Source: Peribacillus frigoritolerans (lineage in GTDB: Bacteria; Bacillota; Bacilli; Bacillales; DSM-1321). From it: DNA of 64,000 nucleotides. A program made the position numbers and the translations under genes. The notes under the pieces were generated by a model. It made no database searches. It was not told the origin of the DNA and was given only the letters and a program-made list of their open reading frames with translations. The DNA lies in NCBI RefSeq assembly GCF_040250305.1, contig NZ_CP158190.1, positions 4,806,001-4,870,000 on the forward strand, written 5' to 3'. Below, one piece after another: positions 35,263 to 43,635 of the stretch (the first letter of the stretch is position 1; every line of letters starts with the position of its first letter).

Positions 35263-37182
35263 TCATCCTTCTGTTTTATTATTTTGTGTGATAATACGAT
35301 TATAGGAAGCTACCGTTAAGATATAATACAGACCGTAAATGACCGTATAAGCGATCATCCAGATCAACACAGGTTTTGCCAGGTCCATCATCAATAAGCC
35401 CGAGAAGGCTTTTAAAGCAACCGCACTGTGCAATAACCCCACTGCCAGTGGAACGAAAAAGATTACAAACACTTGTGATGCAATGGATTTCCGCATTTCT
35501 TTTGCGTTAACACCCATTTTATGAAGCATATTGTATTGTGATTTATCTTCCTCAGCTTCCGTTAGAACTTTAAAGTAAATGATACTGCCTGTTGCCGCTA
35601 AAAAAACAAGACCAAGAAAACTTCCGATAAAGAGCAATGAGCCTACACTTTCAATGCTTGTTTGAAAATCTTGAGGGGCACTGGAAAATAGCGCTTCTTC
35701 AGGCAATTGTTTTGCAATTTCCCCCGATAAATCAGTGGAAGCTTGATCAACCCCGATAACACGATAGCTTAGGGCTTCCCCTTCTTTTTGCAATGATTTA
35801 AATTGATCATTCGATACAACCACTGCTATGCCTGCTGTTTTCGCATTTAAAACTGTTTGTTTCTTAAAACTTTGGAATGTGATTGCCGTGTTGTTTTCTG
35901 TCGTGATGGTTTTGTCCTTATATATAGGTGAGAACCTTTTGTCATATCCAATATCTAAAATGACCGCTTTGTCATTATTCACAAGCAGTGCTTCCTTGCC
36001 TTGAACTTCTGCTAATTTGTTATATGTTTTTTCGTCGATAACCGTGTAAATCCTTTTATCAGAGCTATCGAATGCTGATCCCTTGCTAAGTTCTTTCGTA
36101 TTAAATGTGACAGATAGTGCTTCAATATTTTCATCATACTTTGTATCTGACAATACAGCGCTCACTTGTTGATCGCTTTTTGCATCCGTAAGCTGATACA
36201 TGAAGGTGTTAGGATCAACGGTCATAACTTGGTCATTTGCATTGTAATAAAGACCATAAACCGCACCGCCGGCCGTTACAGTTGTAGCACTTAACACCGC
36301 AATTACGGTCAATGTACGTGCATTACCCCGAATGCGATACAGCAGTTGCGAGATCGTCATTATATGAAGGCCTTTCCATAGCCATTTTTCATTTTTCTTA
36401 ATCACGGCTAACACAAAGCCTGTCACGCTATGAAACAAGAGAAACGTACCGACAATAACTGTTGTCAATATAATGAGTGCTGTCATTAAAAACCCGACCT
36501 TTTCCCACACTTTAGAAGTAAAAAGATCTTGCATCGCCAACCAATAACCCATGACAATCAGGAAAATTCCTATAATGGCTACAATCATTGATGGCTTCGG
36601 GGCTGCTTCCCCTTTTTTCGATGCATGGAAGAGATCAATTAGTTTAAATTGATAAATTAAACGATAGCCCTGGAAAGATGTCACCAAGAAAATAATCAGA
36701 AATACGATAGAGGTGTTCAATGCTGCAGATCCCGAAAAAGTAAATGGTGCGATGACATCATAGCCCATTAAATAGATCAAAACCGTCATGAACCCTTTTG
36801 AACAAAGAAATCCAAGTAAAATTCCCACAACCAATGAAACCAAACCTAGCAATAGGTTTTCAAAGAAGAGCATAAAACCAATCTGACGATTACGTACGCC
36901 AAGCAATGCATATAATGCAACTTCTTTTTTACGTTTTTTCATGAAGAATGAATTTGAATAGGCAATGAAAATGGCAACGAAGAAAATCAGGATGACGGCC
37001 GCACCACTCATTAATGAACCTAATTTTTGTGATGAAGCCGTTTGTTCTGCAACTGTGTCGCTATATTTTAATGTTACAAATGTAAAATAGATGATAATGC
37101 TAAATACCATGGATGCGATATATAAAAAATATTGGGAGAGGTTTCGAGCAATATTCTTTCTCGCCAGACTAAATAACGTCAT
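35263..37182 (-). CDS. BceB/YxdM-type ABC permease (FtsX family)
   Basis: 639-residue permease. Ten membrane segments are expected, with a large external domain of about 200 residues (roughly 310-510) between segments 7 and 8, the diagnostic BceB layout that binds antimicrobial peptides or their lipid targets. It overlaps the ATPase gene by 14 bases. With the ATPase it should form a peptide-resistance transporter that also signals to a sensor kinase. Its close companion YxeA points to the YxdLM branch. Exact peptide unknown. Confidence 0.9.
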   Translation of the reverse strand: MTLFSLARKNIARNLSQYFLYIASMVFSIIIYFTFVTLKYSDTVAEQTASSQKLGSLMSGAAVILIFFVAIFIAYSNSFFMKKRKKEVALYALLGVRNRQIGFMLFFENLLLGLVSLVVGILLGFLCSKGFMTVLIYLMGYDVIAPFTFSGSAALNTSIVFLIIFLVTSFQGYRLIYQFKLIDLFHASKKGEAAPKPSMIVAIIGIFLIVMGYWLAMQDLFTSKVWEKVGFLMTALIILTTVIVGTFLLFHSVTGFVLAVIKKNEKWLWKGLHIMTISQLLYRIRGNARTLTVIAVLSATTVTAGGAVYGLYYNANDQVMTVDPNTFMYQLTDAKSDQQVSAVLSDTKYDENIEALSVTFNTKELSKGSAFDSSDKRIYTVIDEKTYNKLAEVQGKEALLVNNDKAVILDIGYDKRFSPIYKDKTITTENNTAITFQSFKKQTVLNAKTAGIAVVVSNDQFKSLQKEGEALSYRVIGVDQASTDLSGEIAKQLPEEALFSSAPQDFQTSIESVGSLLFIGSFLGLVFLAATGSIIYFKVLTEAEEDKSQYNMLHKMGVNAKEMRKSIASQVFVIFFVPLAVGLLHSAVALKAFSGLLMMDLAKPVLIWMIAYTVIYGLYYILTVASYNRIITQNNKTEG

Positions 37183-37936
37183 CTACCTCACCTCCAATTG
37201 TTGCAAGGACATCCATAATTTCTTGGAAGAAAGCTTTACGTGATTGGCCACGACGATAAATTTCTGTTGAAAGCGTCCCATCCTTGATGAAAATGATCCG
37301 CCGGCAGAAGCTTGCGGCATATGCATCATGTGTCACCAACATGATGGTGGAATTATTATTTTCATTCAGTTCACTTAAGCTTTCCAGCAGACCTGTTGCT
37401 GATTTTGAATCAAGTGCACCTGTTGGCTCATCTGCCAGGATCAATTGTGGCTCCGTCACAAGCGCTCTGGCTGCAGCTGTTCTTTGCTTTTGCCCACCGG
37501 AGATTTGGTATGGATATTTAGCTAATAAACCTTCAATCCCGAATACTTTAGCAATACGATTCACCAAGGCAGTAATTTCTTTCGCTGGAACTTTCGCAAT
37601 CGCCAGTGGTAATAATATATTTTCCTTCACAGTCAATGAGTCTAGCAAATTGTAATCCTGGAAGATGAAACCAAGATTATCACGTCTGAAATCCGTTAAG
37701 TCAGCCCCTTTCATATCGTGAATGCTCGTATCATTCATATAAATTTCCCCTTCAGTCGGCGAGTCAATGGTTGCTAACAAATTGAGCAACGTCGATTTCC
37801 CCGCTCCAGAAGGTCCCATGATCCCTACAAACTCCCCTGCATGTATGTCAAAAGATATATTTTCCAGCGCTGTGTAGGCAGCGCTTGATTTACCATATGT
37901 TTTTTTTATATTTTTCACTTTTAATAATGGTTCCAT
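37169..37936 (-). CDS. BceA/YxdL-type ABC ATP-binding protein
   Basis: 255-residue ATPase: Walker A GPSGAGKST, signature ISGGQKQR, Walker B LILADEPTGALD and the switch histidine LVTHDAY. It is a MacB/BceA-type ATPase, which works with the ten-segment permease. ATG at 37936 follows AGAGGTGAAACAA; the GTG at 37945 lies in that site. It is the first gene of the operon, with direct repeats and a -10 box TATAAG upstream. Confidence 0.9.
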   Translation of the reverse strand: MEPLLKVKNIKKTYGKSSAAYTALENISFDIHAGEFVGIMGPSGAGKSTLLNLLATIDSPTEGEIYMNDTSIHDMKGADLTDFRRDNLGFIFQDYNLLDSLTVKENILLPLAIAKVPAKEITALVNRIAKVFGIEGLLAKYPYQISGGQKQRTAAARALVTEPQLILADEPTGALDSKSATGLLESLSELNENNNSTIMLVTHDAYAASFCRRIIFIKDGTLSTEIYRRGQSRKAFFQEIMDVLATIGGEVDDVI

Positions 37937-37985
37937 TTGTTTCACCTCTTCAGTATTGTTGATACTTATACTTTACATGCCCATT

Positions 37986-38015
37986 CTTACAGCATCTTTG
38001 TGCCAACCTTACAGC
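37986..38015 (-). promoter_or_regulatory. Direct repeats upstream of the BceAB-type operon
   Basis: GCTGTAAG occurs twice on the minus strand (38015-38008 and 37993-37986), 22 bases apart, each followed by a similar TTGG or ATGG stretch. Two direct repeats two helical turns apart, just upstream of GTAAAGTATAAG, fit binding by an OmpR-family regulator. Link to the regulator at 32763 is inference. Confidence 0.5.
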
Positions 38016-38030
38016 AAGCTTAAATCCATA

Positions 38031-38068
38031 AAAAAAACGCCTGCCATTTAAATAGCAAGACGTTATTT
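38031..38068 (-). terminator. Terminator of the DUF3817 gene
   Basis: On the minus strand AACGTCTTGC pairs with GCAGGCGTT (one bulge) and is followed by eight T. The stop of the gene is at 38096. Confidence 0.65.
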
Positions 38069-38095
38069 TATGGGATTTTTTTAAAGTAAAAGTAT

Positions 38096-38386
38096 TTAAC
38101 TTTGCTTCAGAAGCCTGCGATCGATTACAAAATTACCAAATGGAATGAATGAAACGATGAAAATCATCGCCATTTTTAAAAAGGACCATTTTGATATGAT
38201 GCTTACATAAAGTAATAAAAGCCCAAATACGACAAATAAGAAACCATGGATGCTGCCTAAAATGAGTGTTGCTTCCCCAATATCCAATATGTACTTAATG
38301 GGCATACCAATGGCAAGCAATAAAACATATGAGATTCCCTCAATTATTGTAATAAACCGAAACCAACCAATAGCTGTCGAAAACAT
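38096..38386 (-). CDS. DUF3817 membrane protein (YdzA-like)
   Basis: 96-residue membrane protein with three hydrophobic segments. The start (FRFITIIEGISYVLLLAIGMPIKY type) and the HGFLFVVFG motif in segment 2 are the DUF3817 signature. Function unknown. AAGGGGATGAGCGA precedes the ATG. It is a single-gene transcript. Confidence 0.8.
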   Translation of the reverse strand: MFSTAIGWFRFITIIEGISYVLLLAIGMPIKYILDIGEATLILGSIHGFLFVVFGLLLLYVSIISKWSFLKMAMIFIVSFIPFGNFVIDRRLLKQS

Positions 38387-38528
38387 TCGCTCATCCCCTT
38401 ATTCATTGTACAAGTACGGCACACAAATCCAGCTTCTTGTCCTAATCCAAAATCTGTTACTTCATCATATTATATTACTGTGACATCCACTAATAAATAG
38501 TACCAGGTTTGCCTAAAAATAGAACAAC

Positions 38529-38552
38529 AAAAGCCCAATCCAAGGATTGGGC
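38529..38552 (-). terminator. Terminator of the C45 hydrolase gene
   Basis: A 9-bp perfect stem GCCCAATCC/GGATTGGGC with a two-base spacer, followed on the minus strand by TTTT. Confidence 0.7.
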
Positions 38553-38590
38553 CAGTTAACAACACAAGGTTCAAATTTACTTAAAGACGT

Positions 38591-39655
38591 TCAATTTCGA
38601 AACCAATTCGCTCCCTCATCCATATGCACGAAGGGAATATCCGTATCAATTACACCTTTGATTCGTTTTAACTCAACATCTTCCCCTTCGAGCCATTTTG
38701 CAAAATCTATTGAAGTCGGCTCCTGGTTCCCTCCCAAGGCAATCCAAGCTCTCATCTTCTTAGGTAAATAAGCGGATGTATGAATCGTTCCCGCCCAGCT
38801 GCTATATAAATCCGAGAAGACACCTTGGTTGGTATCATTAAACAACCTATAAGCATCGTAGGCAGATGAAAGTTTCCCTTCGTGATCTTGGATGATCTCT
38901 AATCGGCGTTTTGAATCGATAAGATGGTTACGGTTTTCATTTTTCATGATTTCAAAGTGATTTGTACAGGCATTTGACGTGCGCACCTCTACATTTCTCG
39001 GGGAGGTTTCCACAATATAGGTACTTCCGCTTTTATCATAAACGACGTAAGTGAAAGAATGACGATGCGGGATTTCCTTCAACATCGCGACCGCTTCTTG
39101 AACGTTTGCACAAGATTCAACAATCAGTCTGCCAATCATGCAGCATATGAAACCATCACCAGGATTCTTGCGATTCATGAAGTTATAGCCTATCACCAAA
39201 CCTTTTTCATTCATTCCATCCATCCGACCAGTCCCTCGCTGACTCGGGCCGATGCTTGAATACCCTTGATCGGTTGGCTGGAATAGGACATAGCGTCCTT
39301 CATAGGTCTTTGGGTGGTAATCATAATTGCGAATGAGATAATCATCGCCTGTCATGATCGAACAGCCCGACCGAACATAATCCAATCGGTATCCACCAAA
39401 CTCTTGCAGTACGCGGTCAATTGGCCATTTCAGCGCTTCTTGCAACCCCAGTAATTCTTCCCAAACTCCAGGGGCGAATTGTGTAATTGCTTTCTTGACC
39501 TCTTCTTCTTCAACCGTAAACCGAGGCTGCCTGATCTTCCACTGATCTTCACGATTTTTTACCGTTAGTGAATCTTTTAATTCCTCCCCTTGCATGTATC
39601 CAAACTCATAATGTGTACCCCGAAATTGTATGACATCACTATATATTTGCTTCAC
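38591..39655 (-). CDS. C45 family autoproteolytic acyltransferase/hydrolase
   Basis: 354-residue N-terminal-nucleophile type hydrolase related to isopenicillin N acyltransferase and choloylglycine hydrolases. The nucleophile cysteine is C98 in RSGCSIMTGDDYLIRNYDYH, followed by the conserved MDGMNEKGLVIGYNF. As in the family, cleavage before Cys98 would release the active chain. No signal peptide is seen, so it is cytoplasmic. Substrate unknown: it may act on amides or beta-lactam-like acyl groups. It is alone, with its own terminator. Confidence 0.82.
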   Translation of the reverse strand: MKQIYSDVIQFRGTHYEFGYMQGEELKDSLTVKNREDQWKIRQPRFTVEEEEVKKAITQFAPGVWEELLGLQEALKWPIDRVLQEFGGYRLDYVRSGCSIMTGDDYLIRNYDYHPKTYEGRYVLFQPTDQGYSSIGPSQRGTGRMDGMNEKGLVIGYNFMNRKNPGDGFICCMIGRLIVESCANVQEAVAMLKEIPHRHSFTYVVYDKSGSTYIVETSPRNVEVRTSNACTNHFEIMKNENRNHLIDSKRRLEIIQDHEGKLSSAYDAYRLFNDTNQGVFSDLYSSWAGTIHTSAYLPKKMRAWIALGGNQEPTSIDFAKWLEGEDVELKRIKGVIDTDIPFVHMDEGANWFRN

Positions 39656-39909
39656 GGCTTATCCCTCATTTACAGTAGTTGCTATTCAAGTTAAGAATAC
39701 TTGAAGTATTGTTGAAAATAAAGAAGATAAGCCTTGAATCATGCCATTAGTTCAAATATCAAGGAAATATTTCTATCTTACTATTGATGGAGACACGAAT
39801 AAAGGCAGTGTAACGGATAAAAAGCATCTTCATAAATTAGGAAAATAAGCGGTTTTTTCGTGCTATATTAGTTATAATTTAAATTTTTGAATTAAAGGAG
39901 GGTCTTACT

Positions 39910-40095
39910 TTGAAGGTACTCATTGGAACAATACTTTTATCAATTAGCCTTTTATTTTGGTCTTTTTCTAATTTTGGCAATTACTATCCAACAAGAGAAT
40001 TTATACTTGTACATATAATAATTAGTATCGTTGCCATTTTTATATTACTGTCATCATTAATACAATATATTAAAAATCCAAATGAAAAAATTTGA
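39910..40095 (+). CDS. Small two-segment membrane protein, 61 aa
   Basis: 61 residues with two hydrophobic stretches (VLIGTILLSISLLFW and LVHIIISIVAIFILLSSL) joined by a short polar loop; charged C-terminus. Starts at TTG 39910 with AAAGGAGGGTCTTACT just ahead, a strong ribosome site. I recognise no family. It lies at the left edge of an accessory region and could be an immunity-type or regulatory small protein. Confidence 0.6.
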   Translation: MKVLIGTILLSISLLFWSFSNFGNYYPTREFILVHIIISIVAIFILLSSLIQYIKNPNEKI

Positions 40096-40131
40096 CGTCA
40101 GTTCCCCAGCTAGTCAAAATAAATGTATTTT

Positions 40132-40236
40132 TTGAGAGTCTGTCCTAAAAGAGACAAAGGCAAATCTTCTGCAGAAGGTTATTATCAACACTTCCACTTT
40201 TATAATCGTACTGGTGGCCATTCATTTTATTATTAA
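40132..40236 (+). pseudogene. C-terminal remnant of a possible polymorphic toxin
   Basis: An open stretch with no credible start reads KGKSSAEGYYQHFHFYNR and ends GGHSFYY-stop, 16 bases before the next gene. Short endings with aromatic residues, histidines and N-R-x-G-G-H-S-F-Y resemble the extreme C-termini of secreted polymorphic (LXG/WXG type) nuclease toxins. The rest of the toxin is absent. The resemblance is by eye and the assignment tentative. Confidence 0.4.
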
Positions 40237-40252
40237 AAGGATGATATAACTT

Positions 40253-40774
40253 ATGGATGTAAAAAGTGAAGAACTATACAAGAAATATCTTAACCGTTCG
40301 ATACCAAATAAATTTTTATTATCTGATGTAGAAGATGTTCTAATAAATGAATATCTTTCTAAATCACTAGATAAAAAAGAGATGGCTTTTCTAGTTGATC
40401 CAAAAGAATTGGATTTTTATAATAAGTGTTACATCATTGATAATGTTGAAATTCTACACAACTTATTTACAGATCAAGAAAAAAGTGATTTTCTAAGTTT
40501 AAATGAATTAAACAAACAATATACACTTGATCCTTCTGAAACTACAAAAGCAGAAATCGAATATACTCTTATTCAAGAAGGAGAATATTTGGTGATATTT
40601 TTAGGAGTTGACAGTGATGGTTACATTAAAGATTTCAAAACAATTGGGAATAGCGAGAGATTATTTCATAGATTAGTCGTCTTAATGGGAATCGAAAAAG
40701 AAGATTGCAACCTGGAAAATAGAGATTTTCATGATTATTTAGAAGCCCTTTCAAATTTAGGCTACTTAGATTAA
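40253..40774 (+). CDS. Hypothetical protein, candidate immunity protein
   Basis: 173-residue acidic, soluble protein, AT-rich in DNA. No family recognised. It has the typical form of toxin-immunity proteins: small, acidic, cytoplasmic, no motif, and it starts 16 bases after a toxin-like C-terminal remnant with AAAAGGATGATATAAC as ribosome site. An orphan immunity gene kept after loss of its toxin would explain this layout. That role is inference. A terminator follows at 40915. Confidence 0.6.
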   Translation: MDVKSEELYKKYLNRSIPNKFLLSDVEDVLINEYLSKSLDKKEMAFLVDPKELDFYNKCYIIDNVEILHNLFTDQEKSDFLSLNELNKQYTLDPSETTKAEIEYTLIQEGEYLVIFLGVDSDGYIKDFKTIGNSERLFHRLVVLMGIEKEDCNLENRDFHDYLEALSNLGYLD

Positions 40775-40914
40775 TTGTGGCCACTACCGCAAAAAGCAAA
40801 TGAAAATACAACAATTCCGCTTTTACTAACGATAGATAGCTCCTAAATATTGATTTAAACAAAAAATAGTAAGTCTTTCTAAAGTAAATCCTACACTTTT
40901 TAGACTATATTAAT

Positions 40915-40953
40915 AAAAAGTCGATTCCTTAATGTTTAGGGTCGACTTTTTTT
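40915..40953 (+). terminator. Terminator of the candidate immunity gene
   Basis: AAAAAGTCGA and TCGACTTTTT pair around a 17-base loop region with further partial pairing, followed by extra T. Confidence 0.75.
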
Positions 40954-41145
40954 ATGCCGAAGTAATTAAATGGGTGTATTATAGGAGTGATTTTATAATA
41001 GTATCTTTCTCATAATGCAGTCCACTTAGGTCACTCGCTTTAAATCAATCATAATTAGATCTATCTTGTCCAACTTCGTTCTATGCAGATTCTATTGCAT
41101 CATTTTTCTATTTCGGCTAAGTTGGTTACCATACACAATAAACCA

Positions 41146-41329
41146 AATGAAAAAATACTCTGACCAAGTATTCTCTTCTAAAACCCGATATTTACATCAT
41201 AAGTGAAAATTAGATAAGCCTTTAAATTCATGAAACAACTCACCACCTCGTACCTCCCTCATAATCTGTAACTAGGCATATTTATGAGGGGGACGGATCA
41301 TGGAGATAGAATTAACGGCACTCCATTGC
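41146..41329 (+). repeat. Left copy of a diverged direct repeat (permease 5' flank)
   Basis: This stretch matches 43631-43826 along its length with scattered differences: it includes the leader with ATAATCTGTAACTAGGCATA, the ribosome site GAGGGGGACGGATC and the first codons of the permease gene at 43787. The two copies flank the secreted-protein cluster. The rest of the space from 40954 to 41146 shows nothing I can name. Confidence 0.8.
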
Positions 41330-41384
41330 TTGGTGTGGCAATGGAGATGAACCTTTTTGGTCTCGGAATAGCATTATCAGGGTA
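41300..41384 (+). pseudogene. Deleted copy of the permease gene at 43787
   Basis: The start (ATG GAG ATA GAA TTA) equals the start of the gene at 43787. After CTCCATTG it jumps to sequence equal to 44220-44274 (GTGGCAATGG to GCATTATCAGG), a deletion of about 390 bases that also shifts the frame. The copy stops there. Confidence 0.8.
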
Positions 41385-41386
41385 AA

Positions 41387-41545
41387 CAAGAAATTGAAAT
41401 AGGCACCAAAGCTTTCAAGGAATTTGCTATGAAGGTTAAGAGTGGAGTTAAGATGCATAAGCGGCAGTTTGCTTATTTTAATGGGATTGTTAACAAGCTT
41501 TTGAATGACCTTTACTTTGATGCTGAAGTTTATACACAACTTTAA
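41387..41545 (+). pseudogene. Orphan C-terminal fragment, unrecognised
   Basis: Joined directly to the broken permease copy is an open stretch of 52 codons without a start, reading QEIEIGTKAFKEFAMKVKSG and ending LNDLYFDAEVYTQL-stop. It looks like the helical C-terminus of some DNA-related or plasmid/phage protein, but I cannot name the family. From 41546 to 41729 nothing else is seen. Confidence 0.4.
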
Positions 41546-41734
41546 TCGAACATAAGAGGCAGGATAGTTGAGGAAGAATTCACTTTAATAAGACGAACTT
41601 TTACTATATTTAAGGAGTCCTGCTTACGGAAGACTTATTCCGAAGATAGAAAAGACCTGCTTCTTGTTATAATAGGGTATTCTCCTTTTGATTTTTGACT
41701 CGTCTTACAATGCCGTATAAGTAAGGAACAAAAA

Positions 41735-41754
41735 AGGCCTGGTAATCCAGACCT
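41735..41754 (-). terminator. Terminator of the secreted-protein cluster
   Basis: AGGCCTGG/CCAGACCT (one G-U) with a four-base loop; on the minus strand it is followed by TTTTT. It lies downstream of the 32-residue gene at 41801-41899. Confidence 0.7.
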
Positions 41755-41800
41755 CTTGTCGTAACCTATTTCGGGAAAGTGATTCCACTAATAAAACCAA

Positions 41801-41899
41801 CTACCTTTTAGATTTATCTTTTATAGTTTTTGCTATTGCTAAAAAAACTATAAATCCGATAATACCCACGAAACCTAATATATTAATTATAGTAGACAA
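41801..41899 (-). CDS. Micro-protein with one membrane segment, 32 aa
   Basis: A 32-codon frame starting at TTG 41899 encodes STIINILGFVGIIGFIVF followed by LAIAKTIKDKSKR: one membrane helix and a basic tail. AAAGGAAG lies about 7 bases before the TTG, and a terminator follows the stop. It begins 27 bases after the stop of the 321-residue gene on the same strand, so it is likely the last gene of that operon. Function unknown; small membrane peptides of this kind can be toxins, immunity factors or transporter modulators. Confidence 0.5.
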   Translation of the reverse strand: MSTIINILGFVGIIGFIVFLAIAKTIKDKSKR

Positions 41900-41926
41900 T
41901 CCGATTCTTCCTTTCCGTTAATAATC

Positions 41927-42892
41927 TTATTCTTTATTTTGAATAACAACTCTAAAGGAACCAAAAGTTTGTTGACTCTCGTAATTATCAACTGATACTT
42001 CATAAGGAAACGGGAAAGCGATGAGTTGGAAATTATTTTCTCTTTCAACGTCGGGAAGATTAAAATCAAAAAGATGTCTAGTTTCTGGTGGAACAGTGGT
42101 ATATAAGACTTCTGTGTTATCTATGACCGGAACTTGTTCCCAATCTTTTAAAGCTATGATTGCATATCTGATCTCTTCATTCGTCTCATTTCCGGCAGAG
42201 AGCTTAAGCTTCTTGCCTTCTTTTTCAGTCATAATTGATTGCAACTTTTCCTGGCTATTTGTGATTGATATATTTTCATTTAATCCATCCTTCGCAACAG
42301 CATCAGGTTTTACTTCCTTTACTTTATTAACATCTTTCCCGCTGTCAGCTTTGTTGATGGAATACCGCATACTTAAAACTTGTTCTAAAATCCCTGCCCT
42401 ATTTAGGTCGAGCTCCTTTAATTTATACTCTGGCTTTTGAACGATTACAAAAGTCAATTCACTGGAATCGGAACGAATGGGAACAGAAACTTTGAAGTTT
42501 ATGGAGCTGTTAGGTTTCGCATCAAAGAAAAATTTATTTACTTCCTGCTCCTTATTTTCAGCTTTGAAATTTACTTGTTTATAATCTTCAAAAATAAGTA
42601 AAGCATACTTTCTGTCCTCATCAATGTCATTGTCTACTGAGGCAACAACTGTCACTTCATTGTTTTTACTATTAAGTGCACTTCCTTCATCGATAAGTTT
42701 ACCATTCAAATCTATCAAACCATACCCAACCGAACCATACTCAGCCGCATTCGTTTCTTTGCTTTCTTTTTCAATATCATCATTATTAGACGTGCTTAAT
42801 CTTAATTCTTTAGGTGGAGATGAAGCATAAAACCAGTAAAAAACCCCAAGCAATATCAAAACAGATAACGCAGCTATGTAGTATTTTTTCAT
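41927..42892 (-). CDS. Hypothetical membrane-anchored extracytoplasmic protein
   Basis: 321 residues: N-terminal anchor (YYIAALSVLILLGVFYWFYA) and an extracytoplasmic part. I see two related beta-rich halves, one with EDRKYALLIFEDYKQVNF and one with EEIRYAIIALKDWEQVPV, each followed by an aromatic/aliphatic stretch, suggesting an internal duplication of an Ig-like domain. No family recognised. AGGAGAAGATTGG precedes the ATG. It lies between the secreted 150-residue protein and the 32-residue micro-protein, all on one strand. Confidence 0.65.
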   Translation of the reverse strand: MKKYYIAALSVLILLGVFYWFYASSPPKELRLSTSNNDDIEKESKETNAAEYGSVGYGLIDLNGKLIDEGSALNSKNNEVTVVASVDNDIDEDRKYALLIFEDYKQVNFKAENKEQEVNKFFFDAKPNSSINFKVSVPIRSDSSELTFVIVQKPEYKLKELDLNRAGILEQVLSMRYSINKADSGKDVNKVKEVKPDAVAKDGLNENISITNSQEKLQSIMTEKEGKKLKLSAGNETNEEIRYAIIALKDWEQVPVIDNTEVLYTTVPPETRHLFDFNLPDVERENNFQLIAFPFPYEVSVDNYESQQTFGSFRVVIQNKE

Positions 42893-42913
42893 AAAACCAA
42901 TCTTCTCCTAATT

Positions 42914-42941
42914 AAAAGAGATATGCAATGAGCATATCTCT
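42914..42941 (-). terminator. Hairpin between the two secreted-protein genes
   Basis: A 10-bp perfect stem AGAGATATGC/GCATATCTCT with a five-base loop, followed on the minus strand by TTT. It may reduce expression of the downstream genes relative to the secreted protein. Confidence 0.6.
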
Positions 42942-42962
42942 TCATTATTTTTCTACTACCAA

Positions 42963-43415
42963 TTACCAATAGGCCTTTGTTTGACCATTAACAGTTTTAT
43001 ACCCTTTAAGTTTAAAAGTATGAGTCCCAATAGCAAAATCATTCCTGAAGTATATTGAATCGTTCAATGTTTTAACTCCAATATAGTCCGTCTTTGTAGA
43101 ACTTGCCGATTTAGTTTTGATTAAAGAACCATCACCATTAAAGGTTTTAGCTCGTGCGTAAATATAGTCCTGTATCTTATCAGAAGATGATTTAGCGACT
43201 GCATAATTAGTCGATAAAATTGGGTTGTATGTACTTAAACTCATACGAACTTTATTCTTTGCTAGGATGGTACTACCTGTACCATCTGGTTCTTGAGTAA
43301 ATGATGTTTCTTTTGAATTTACCAGACCTTCAGTTTCAGCTGCACTTGCCCCCGTAGCAGAACCTAGTATTGATAAACCTAATGCTGTTATATATAATGA
43401 CCTTTTCAACTTCAA
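42963..43415 (-). CDS. Hypothetical secreted protein, 150 aa
   Basis: Signal peptide (SLYITALGLSILGSATGASA) with cleavage after A-S-A, then a 120-residue mature protein, polar and probably beta-rich, ending NGQTKAYW. No cysteine is present in the mature chain. No family recognised. It starts at TTG 43415 with GGGGAGG 8 bases ahead. It leads the cluster with the anchored protein and the micro-protein. A bacteriocin-like or surface protein are both possible; nothing in the sequence decides. Confidence 0.65.
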   Translation of the reverse strand: MKLKRSLYITALGLSILGSATGASAAETEGLVNSKETSFTQEPDGTGSTILAKNKVRMSLSTYNPILSTNYAVAKSSSDKIQDYIYARAKTFNGDGSLIKTKSASSTKTDYIGVKTLNDSIYFRNDFAIGTHTFKLKGYKTVNGQTKAYW

Positions 43416-43539
43416 TATAATAACCTCCCCTTCGTTTAGTATTTAACTATAAAAGTAAATATAAGTAAATATTACCAAATTATATAATGAAATATGTCTG
43501 CAGCTGATTTTGTCTTAACAAATTCCCAACTGGATAAAT

Positions 43540-43635
43540 ATGAGAAACCATCCTACAATTGATAAGACGTTTAAATTAGCTAAATTATTAGGTGTGAAGG
43601 TCGATGATAAGGATGAGGATGAGGATGAGGAATGA
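43540..43635 (+). pseudogene. C-terminal remnant of an XRE-type regulator
   Basis: The frame reads HPTIDKTFKLAKLLGVKVDD and ends in an acidic KDEDEDEE tail. The P-T-I-D-x-x-F-K-L-A-K-L-L-G-V pattern is the last two helices of Cro/CI-type HTH domains; the N-terminal helices are missing. It abuts the right copy of the direct repeat. Confidence 0.55.

Noticed and set aside
39741..39848. 35-codon frame (MPLVQISRKYFYLTIDGD...) upstream of the small membrane gene
   Set aside because: No ribosome site precedes the ATG and no family is recognised; it may be a remnant but the evidence is too thin.
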